Source: Panaeolus papilionaceus (taxonomy: Eukaryota; Basidiomycota; Agaricomycetes; Agaricales). From it: a DNA stretch of 64,000 bases. The stretch is taken from the NCBI GenBank assembly GCA_015501605.1, contig JADNRZ010000005.1, positions 2,170,001-2,234,000 of the forward strand, written 5' to 3'. Shown in pieces: positions 57,495-64,000 of this stretch. The notes beneath the pieces were generated by a model. That model was given only the letters and a program-made list of their open reading frames with translations. It had not been told where the DNA came from and searched no databases. The position numbers and the translations under genes were made by a program. Within the stretch, counting starts at the first letter, position 1, and each line of letters begins with the position of its first letter.

Positions 57495-58487
57495 AACGGA
57501 GTGTCGATGCTCGGAGAAGGAAGATGTCGCAAAGAGGGGCTGACAATCGTTGCAAGAGAAGAGCCGCAGAATTGGCACAGAATTGAACCAATCGGTGGCA
57601 GTGTTTCAAATTACCCAGGCTCAGCTGTACTCTCGGCAATCTCCGGTCAGCTCCTGCCGTTCTTGACGGCCCCAGTCGCTTAGGTTTGTTTTACATGTTC
57701 GAACCCCCGATGTATTGATACGCTATCCTGAGGGGTCGCAGACAGGTGTGTACTGTCACTTTCTTTGACAGAGAGCGGTAAAAATACAGCCTTATTGAAG
57801 GCCCAAGGCAAACCATATCATCAAACCTTGAGTCCCGACACTTAACAGAGACATCAGTTGTAATTTTCTACTTCATCTGAGAACGGAAAAAAAGCAAAGT
57901 TGATGAATTCAGTGAGACGTTAACTGTAGTAACTGATGCAGCTAACAACAAGATGAGTGCGCCCATCCCGGCTCGTTCGTCATCCAAACACAGTGGAGCC
58001 AAGAAATACCGGCGACACCTCCCATCAGGCGCCCGCCTAGCTTAATCGGATAAAGCGTCAGACTCTTATGAGTCCATCTTTCGGTTGCTGCGTGTTGTCA
58101 CTTTGCTCCAACATTCTCGCCTTTGGGTTCGTTTTTCTCTCGCCTTCGGTTCGACTAGGTGGTTATTCAAGCTGTGCGTTGTCGCTTTCGCTCCAAGACG
58201 CGCTTGAATTGCACGCTTCATCTCTCGCCCTGAATCAAGACTGTGAGTTCGACCCTGCGCTGTGCTACTTCTACTCAAAGCTGTGGAGAGGTACGTCATG
58301 GTTTGTGTAAGCCACGACTTTGTATCAATTCAAAATATGAATCGCATCAAAAAGCTTCGAGTTCCAATGTCATTTTTTGAGTGTTTTTTGAACAGAATCA
58401 GAATAATGAATTAAATAAGCGTTTAACCATTCCGAATCACATCTTGGGGGTCAGATTAAATCTATCTACGACTGCAGCAGCATTATT
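57495..58487. other. Intergenic region
   Basis: About 1 kb holding the promoter of the F-box gene to the left and the 3' UTR of the next one. It contains the tRNA-like segment at 58031; no protein gene is supported. Confidence 0.4.
58031..58070 (+). other. Possible 5' half of a tRNA-Lys gene
   Basis: GCCCGCC then TAGCTTAATCGGATAAAGC looks like an acceptor strand and D arm, followed by TCAGACTCTTA, which would place CTT in the anticodon loop. The sequence then departs from a tRNA. A T-arm-like GTGAGTTCGACCCTG occurs at 58241-58255, but no 3' acceptor strand pairs with GCCCGCC. Either a decayed tRNA or one with an unusual long intron; the former is likelier. Confidence 0.3.
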
Positions 58488-60108
58488 TTAAAAGATAGAC
58501 AAGTAGCCCCCACCCAGCCTCTTTACACTCACTGTGCTTTGAAATTTAAATTTTGCGGTCCCGGACAGGCATCGCAACTGGTCCTGCAGAAGGCTTGAAA
58601 TATGACCTAATAGCTCGGAGTCCGGCGTATCCTTATGGATACTCATCATCTCCTCCAGGAACAGCACCCAAGTGATAGAGACCTCCCTTAGTCGAGGGTA
58701 ACCCCCGCCGTTATTCGTCATCAGGACATCGTCGACGCGCTTCCATGCCTCCAATAATACGGAACCTGGTTGTAGGATTTCAATATCAAGACAACGGCTT
58801 TCGATCCTTAATGTCAACTTCTGAAGATTGTTACCGCCATGAATGGATTCTAGAGTGTCGCAGAGTCCGGTAACCAATAGTGTTGCGTCAATGGCAGAGC
58901 CTGTGCTAAGCTCCAGCCATATATGATGTAATGAGCTTCTGGATGCATAAACACAGTCGTGGAGCTGAAGGGTTCCGGGAAGCAACGTAGAAACGCGGTT
59001 TGCCGTGCCTGCCATTCCATCTGGTTGAGAACGACTATATCGTTTTATTACAGATACAGGCATACTCACTAAGGATATGAATGACCTTCAAGGACCGAGT
59101 AAATCTGAACAATTTATTAACGAAGGGTATGTTGTCCTCCCGGATCAAATGTATGTCAAGTTCCTTCAAGGCAGGAAACACATTCAAGCCTGTTCTCTCT
59201 GCTGTAGTGCAAAGGAAGCTTAAGCAGTCAGAAGAACCTCGACTTCTGAACAGCCTGAGTTTTCCGAAAGGGATATATGACTCCATCGGCAGCAACGGTT
59301 CTGCGGCGCGTTGGACATTGGCGACGTGTATTTCCTCCAGCTGCGGGGAACAACTGAGAAAAGAAAGGGGGAAGTTCTCCAGATCTACGCCTATGAACCT
59401 TTTAACATTAGAATAAGTGGGAGACTGGTTTTGAGAAAGTTGAGCGTTCAAGTTGCTGCGAAGACATTGACAATTCTTCATCACCAAGGTCACCAACGAA
59501 GGGAAGGAGAAGAGCTTTGATATCGGCGGGTTTGGCATCCTGTATATGATCATTTCTTCAATATTGCGATTGAGATAGTTGTGCATGATTGCCAGATTGG
59601 GATCATCGACATCGCTCAGCCGCGGGTGCATGTAAAAAACTTCATCATTATCGATTCCCAGTTTTTTGACATTCGGAAAATTAAAGAGTGCAACCAGCCC
59701 CGGAAGATCAGCTTCTACCAGTCGAGAAGACTTGAACGTGAACGAGACCTGGGTGACATATGTGGTCAACGTCGGATTGCTCCTCGTAAGATTCAGTAAT
59801 GCCTGGAGAGATGGAAAAGGCCCTTGGCTCGTCCAAGCGATGTTGATAAAGCGAAAGAGAATTGATTGGCACAGCGGGACAAATCGCCTGCAAACAAGAG
59901 ACAGGTTCTTGATATCCCTATTACTAGTTGCTGGTGGCGTCTCCGAGATATGATAAAATGGCTGTCTCTTGGTGAGAGATTTTCGCTCCTCCGCCATCCA
60001 CACGATCTGCTCAATAATCGCATAGAATATCTCTAGAGGAAAAACGGGATCATTTTCTTCGTCGGGTGCTGGGACATTTCCGCTCATCATCTGGAGTGTC
60101 ATTGTCAC
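58488..60108 (-). CDS. F-box protein
   Basis: Exons 60108-59070 and 59020-58488 join in frame (1572 nt, 523 aa) across a 49-nt intron (GTGAGT...CAACCAG). F-box: NDPVFPLEIFYAIIEQIVWM and IKNLSLVCRRFVPLCQSILF. Leucine-rich remainder with PNPPISKLFSFPSLVTLVMK, PQLEEIHVANV and FPALKELDIHLI; C-terminus EAWKRVDDVLM ... YPRLREVSITWVLF. Close paralogue of the genes at 60.7-62.3 kb and of the broken gene at 10.1 kb. Another nearby ATG (60093) could be used. Confidence 0.85.
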
Positions 60109-60747
60109 TATTATTATTATTATTAGTACTGCGAACTGACACAGCTCTCAGATTCCAATCTCGATGATTGAAATGAAAAATGGGCTCACGTACTCAGTTC
60201 ACCTGCGAGAGTGGCGTATTTTGAGGGATGTAGAAGCTAAGCTGGCGATTAGAAAATGTTATGTTGGTGGAGCCTAGCAAAAGGTGTTGAGAGCGTCGAA
60301 GCAAGCTGTGCTGCGCATTCGCCGTCTTATTTACCCCTGTTTACATCACTAAAGGCATGAGGTCCTCAACTTTACCCAGGGCCTGAGTAGTCCTTTGGTC
60401 CCTTCTTATCGAGCCAATTTCACAAGAGTGTTCAATTTAACTCATATAAACGCAGTCATTTCTCAAATTTGGCAGCCTTCAAGAGAGTTTAAAGCCTCAA
60501 AGCTGTAAAGTCGCCGGCTACATCCGAGTCTTGCGTCGGAAGTCCGAGCAGTGGTCGTTGGTCGTAACTTCTACTGAGGGAATAATGGGCCTGGTGTCAA
60601 AGCTGGTCAATATGTGAGGTATCGAGTGCTTCAACTCAGAGATGGAAAACGGGAATTAAGTGCTCATACTGTATTATCCCGTAGCTCTGAATGCAATCCA
60701 CAATAAAGGGAACATTCCTTGTAATCTACTCCATGGTACAAAATTGA
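60109..60747. other. Intergenic region
   Basis: About 640 bp with the promoter of the gene to its left and the 3' UTR of the next. Includes an ATT trinucleotide repeat at 60111-60125. Nothing else seen. Confidence 0.4.
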
Positions 60748-62342
60748 TCATAGTACGACAAATTTACTGCGCCGGCGAACGTCAACTATGCCTTTGAAAA
60801 TAAATTTCTTTGTCGCAATTAAATCTGAAAACTGCTCATCCAAGGCGCTCTGAAGCTTAGAGTTCGGAGTGTCCTTGTAGATGCCACTCCTCTCGAACAG
60901 CACAAATAGTATCCAAGTGACTGTGACCCCTCGTAAGCGAGGAAAATCCACACCCTCATTCCCTAACAGGATGCGGTCCACGCGCTTCCACGCCTCCAGT
61001 GACACTGAGGGTGGTTGTAAGATATCGGCATAGTGACATTGGCAGTCGATCCCCAAATATATTTCCTCGAGTTTGTTGCTTCCTCTGATGGATTCGAGGG
61101 AATCGCAGATGTCCATCACCAATGAAGCCGAGTCATCAGCGGACTTCGTGCTGACATCCACACACAAATATTGTAGTGAAGACCTGGCTGCGTATATGCA
61201 TTTCCCAAATTCAAGTTTGAGAACGTCGGGCACGAAAGAGGATATGCTGTTGGTTGTTGCTGGCGTGAAGTACGTCCAAATGAGATTAAAGTGTCATCAA
61301 TTTACAAATAAAACTCACAACGAATAATAAGCTTCTTCAAGTCCGGAGCATGGTTCAATAACGCATTGGTGGGCCGTATGTCATCCCCTTTAATTAAATA
61401 AACATTGAGCTCCTTCAACGCACGCAGCACATCCAAACTTTCTCTCTCTGCCAGAGCGCACAGAGAAAAGCCGTCGAAGGAACCTTGGGTTTTGAACAAC
61501 CGAAGTTTTTGGAAGGGTGTGAATGGCCTCGTCGACAGGAACCAAGATTGATCATAATGTGCTTCCGCCCAATGGACATTCCTGACATCGATTTCTTCCA
61601 GTCTTGGGCAGGAACTGAGGATGGAAAGAGGGAAGCCGCTCAGGTTAACCCCAAAGAATCGTTTCAGGTTGGAAGAATTGATCAGATGGGAAAGAGTGTT
61701 TAATCGGCTGGCGGTATGGAAGCAATTCTTCAACTTTAAGGCTGCTAATGAAGGGCACGAGAATATCTTATCGATAGGCGGGTCGGACATCGATGCTATG
61801 GTGATCTCGTCGAGGTCGCGTTTAATGAAGTGATCCATGATCCCTCTCCATACCGAGCTTCGATTATCTCCATCATAATACAGGAGCGGCCAATACGCGC
61901 GTTCATCGTTATTGATGTTGAAATGTTTGACATTGGGCAATTCGAAAAGTGGGGTTAGCACGGTGGGGTGAGATTCTAATGTTAGTATTTTGAATGCTTC
62001 AACACACAGGGTGATATCTGTAGTGTAGGCCGGTAATGATGGGTTTTGCTTCATCAGATTTGTGAGTTTCTCAAGGGATGGATAAGGTCCATTAGCTGTC
62101 AAAGTAATTGTAAGAGATCCAAAGAGGTGTGGTCGGCACAGAGGTAGGAATCCCCTGCAAACGAGAGAGAGGTTTTTCATGTCCTTGTGTCGTTCAAAGG
62201 GCGGGGGGTCTTCGCAGTACTTCGCGCAGCGAATATGCTTGGACATTTCCTCCTTTTCTTTCGATGCAACATGGTTGAATATTTCGCCAAATATTTCCAA
62301 AGGGAAAATAGGATCATCAGCTTCATTAGGTGTGGTTGGCAT
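60748..62342 (-). CDS. F-box protein
   Basis: Exons 62342-61319 and 61259-60748 join in frame (1536 nt, 511 aa) across a 59-nt intron. Start chosen at MPTTPNEADDPIFPLEIFGE, matching the paralogues' first residues; the frame stays open further upstream but without F-box character. F-box continues with MKNLSLVCRGFLPLCRPHLF. Leucine-rich region: DPPIDKIFSCPSLAALKLKN, CPRLEEIDVRNV, LRALKELNVYLI; C-terminus EAWKRVDRIL ... FPRLRGVTVTWILF. Tandem paralogue of the gene at 58.5-60.1 kb, with the intron at the same place in the protein. Confidence 0.84.
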
Positions 62343-62522
62343 GGTAGGACTGCAAACGTGATAAGATTGACGATGGATCGACATTTTAGTCATTGGGGAA
62401 ATCAACCAGCTTACCTTTATTCTTGAAGATACGGAGCCGGGAGGAGATGGTGGTTGGATAAGTACAAGGGTTTGACATCTACATGTGCATAAGGGTGGTC
62501 GAGCTTTCCACATTTGTCGAAA

Positions 62523-63330
62523 TTATGGCTGTGCTGTACGTACATGAACATCAGCACTCGAGAGGGCGTCTCTCGAATCCCCCAGGTCGATGGAAACCAA
62601 GTCGATTTGAAGCTTGAAGTCTTCCAGGATACCGCAAGGTGCGATGAGGGCAAGCGATTGGCAAAGATCTTTGAGTACAGTGTGTCGGGGGATGCTTCGT
62701 AATAGAGAAAGATGTTCTTCAACGTCGCATCCGACTGAGGGACGAATTTCAGAAGTCGAAAATCCGAGGTCAACGCTGGACACGGATACAAAAAATGAAG
62801 GTACGAGGTCTGAGTTATGATTTTGAGAGGTATGAGAATGCCTTCGACTGACTGTAGACATGTAGCGTTTCCAGACTCTGGACGCGCTGAAGCAACGACG
62901 ATTTCACACTTGGTAGGTCCTCCTCACGTGAAACCTTGATTCTGAGGTCTTTTAACTCGGGGGGACATCAACTTCAACGACATCCAGCCAAGTACTGAAG
63001 TCAGACCCGTTCGGTGAGCCTTCCGCAATCAACCTTTGAAGTCTTGCAAAGGACGAGAAGCGTCTTGAACGTAAAAGCCGGGTTGGCTTTTCGTTTGCGG
63101 CGATCACGTCTCCAAATTCCAATCCCTACAAGCTGGGACAGCAGCTCAGAAAGGGAAGTCAATAACGCCATCGCATAAATGACGCTTACATGAGCAAAAC
63201 CGTTTGCGGCGATGAGATCATCACGGAGTGAGACCCGTTCCCCTTGGCTCATTAAACATCTCCGAAGTTCCAGAGTCCTTAACGTCGTAGAAGAAAAGAT
63301 TTCGATGAGAGGCAGCTTCGTGACTATCAC
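62523..63330 (-). pseudogene. Decayed leucine-rich (F-box family-like) fragment
   Basis: Pieces in different frames resemble the leucine-rich part of mushroom F-box proteins: LIEIFSSTTLRTLELRRC (63300 region), FSSFARLQRLIAEGSPNGSD then WLDVVEVDVPP (63060-62960), PELKDLRIKVSREEDLP then LQRVQSLETLHV (62965-62860), and LLRSIPRHTVLKDLCQSL (about 62690). The frame breaks at a run of six C around 62965 in minus-strand reading, and no F-box or proper start is found. Could be a real gene with sequencing errors or a pseudogene. Confidence 0.4.
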
Positions 63331-63653
63331 AGGCTGGCGTTGACCCCCCCTTTTTTGTTGGATTTTGGCATGGTGCTAGATGAAGCACGGGTAAAACTGG
63401 AGAGCTGTTAATTGTTGGTGGTCAGAGTCAAGATGTAAAAGCGTCCTTCCAGATGTCCTGCCCTTATGGCTGTGTTTTGTCCCTTTTTGGTCACCACAAC
63501 GTACAGAAAGAATCATGAAATTGGAGCTACATATTTCAAGGCAATTCAGGGGATGACGGAAAAAGATGATAAAAATTTACAAAAACAACAGTACTCAAAA
63601 AACTCATCTCACTGACGACGAACAACCCGTATAGCGAGGCCAACACCTACATC
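63331..63653. other. Intergenic region
   Basis: About 320 bp between the fragment and the 3' end of the last gene. Nothing recognisable. Confidence 0.4.
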
Positions 63654-64000
63654 TCACTCCTCCCCAGAACTGTCCATTGAATCTTCATCTGCATCCCGCT
63701 TGTTGCCATCACCTTCTTCATCGGATTCCTCGTCTTCAGACGGTGACGGAGATCTTGAGTTATCATCACCAGTACTGAAATTGGCGAAGGCGCTGGCTCC
63801 ACCGCCACCTGCCGCTTGCTTCCAAGCATGAGCCATTTGTAAGAATTTGAAAGTCGAGGGATTGGACTCCTTCTCGTCGTCGGCGAAGACGAGAACGTAA
63901 TCTGTAAGATGCGAGTTAATACGTGTGATGTGATCCTCATGACCTCTAAGAGCGTACCTTCTACTGTCTGTCCTGTCTCCGCATCCACGATACGCTTCTT
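63654..64000 (-). CDS. 3' end of an unidentified gene (partial)
   Basis: Two exons are visible: beyond 64000 to 63958, and 63901-63654, separated by a 56-nt intron. The reading is KKRIVDAETGQTVEG, then DYVLVFADDEKESNPSTFKF and LQMAHAWKQAAGGGG, followed by an acidic Ser/Glu/Asp tail ending SMDSSGEE. The compact conserved-looking part suggests a housekeeping protein, but I do not recognise the family. The 5' part lies outside the window. Confidence 0.65.
   Translation of the reverse strand, partial: EAYRGCGDRTDSRRYALRGHEDHITRINSHLTDYVLVFADDEKESNPSTFKFLQMAHAWKQAAGGGGASAFANFSTGDDNSRSPSPSEDEESDEEGDGNKRDADEDSMDSSGEE

Noticed and set aside
1..64000. CRISPR arrays, bacterial-type operons or ribosomal RNA.
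   Set aside because: No regular repeat-spacer arrays, no rRNA-like sequence, and gene structure is clearly eukaryotic.

Overview
The window looks like a nuclear chromosome segment from a mushroom-forming basidiomycete (Agaricomycete). Genes are split by many short introns (about 45-90 nt, GT/AG with a few GC/AG), promoters carry CT-rich tracts, and the gene content is typical of that group: HMG-box transcription factors, expanded F-box families, a PDR-type ABC transporter, a Plavaka-type DNA transposase, a mushroom-style JmjC protein and a DUF6532-like protein. All gene models were spliced by eye; where I give exon sums they keep one open frame from start to stop.

Layout. 0.5-2.2 kb: HMG-box gene. 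2.2-6.3 kb: no recognisable gene. 6.3-9.9 kb: two minus-strand genes of a four-member family (CxxC motif, coiled coil, acidic linker, retroelement-type RNase H domain). 10.1-27.3 kb: an F-box gene broken by DNA transposons. A hAT-like element sits in its second exon, a small element with CATCAGCAAA ends sits inside the hAT, and 5 bp further on lies a 13.3 kb element with the same ends. That large element carries an intact Plavaka transposase and three intact cargo genes (JmjC protein, DUF6532-like protein, small coiled-coil protein). 27.3-32.5 kb: more non-autonomous elements, including a 2.8 kb palindrome with 1.18 kb arms and a Mutator-like element with a 9-bp target duplication. 33.1-36.8 kb: the other two RNase H family genes. 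38.5-44.0 kb: full-length PDR/ABCG transporter. 44.5-49.4 kb: tandem pair of F-box genes, the first broken by another CATCAGCAAA-ended element. 49.4-52.9 kb: a small unknown gene and a second HMG-box gene. 55.2 kb: tRNA-Ile. 56-63.3 kb: three intact F-box genes and one decayed LRR-like fragment. 63.7-64 kb: the 3' end of an unidentified gene running off the window.

Main biological points. (1) The RNase H family is repeated four times with the same strand, exon number and intron phases, keeps its acidic catalytic residues, lacks reverse transcriptase, and has a conserved upstream DNA element; it looks like a domesticated retroelement domain. (2) The large Plavaka element appears complete and carries a putative chromatin modifier plus companions; removing it and the hAT element restores the F-box reading frame exactly. 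(3) Three elements share CATCAGCAAA ends and 2-bp target duplications (CA, TA, GC), and two of them lie in F-box coding exons.
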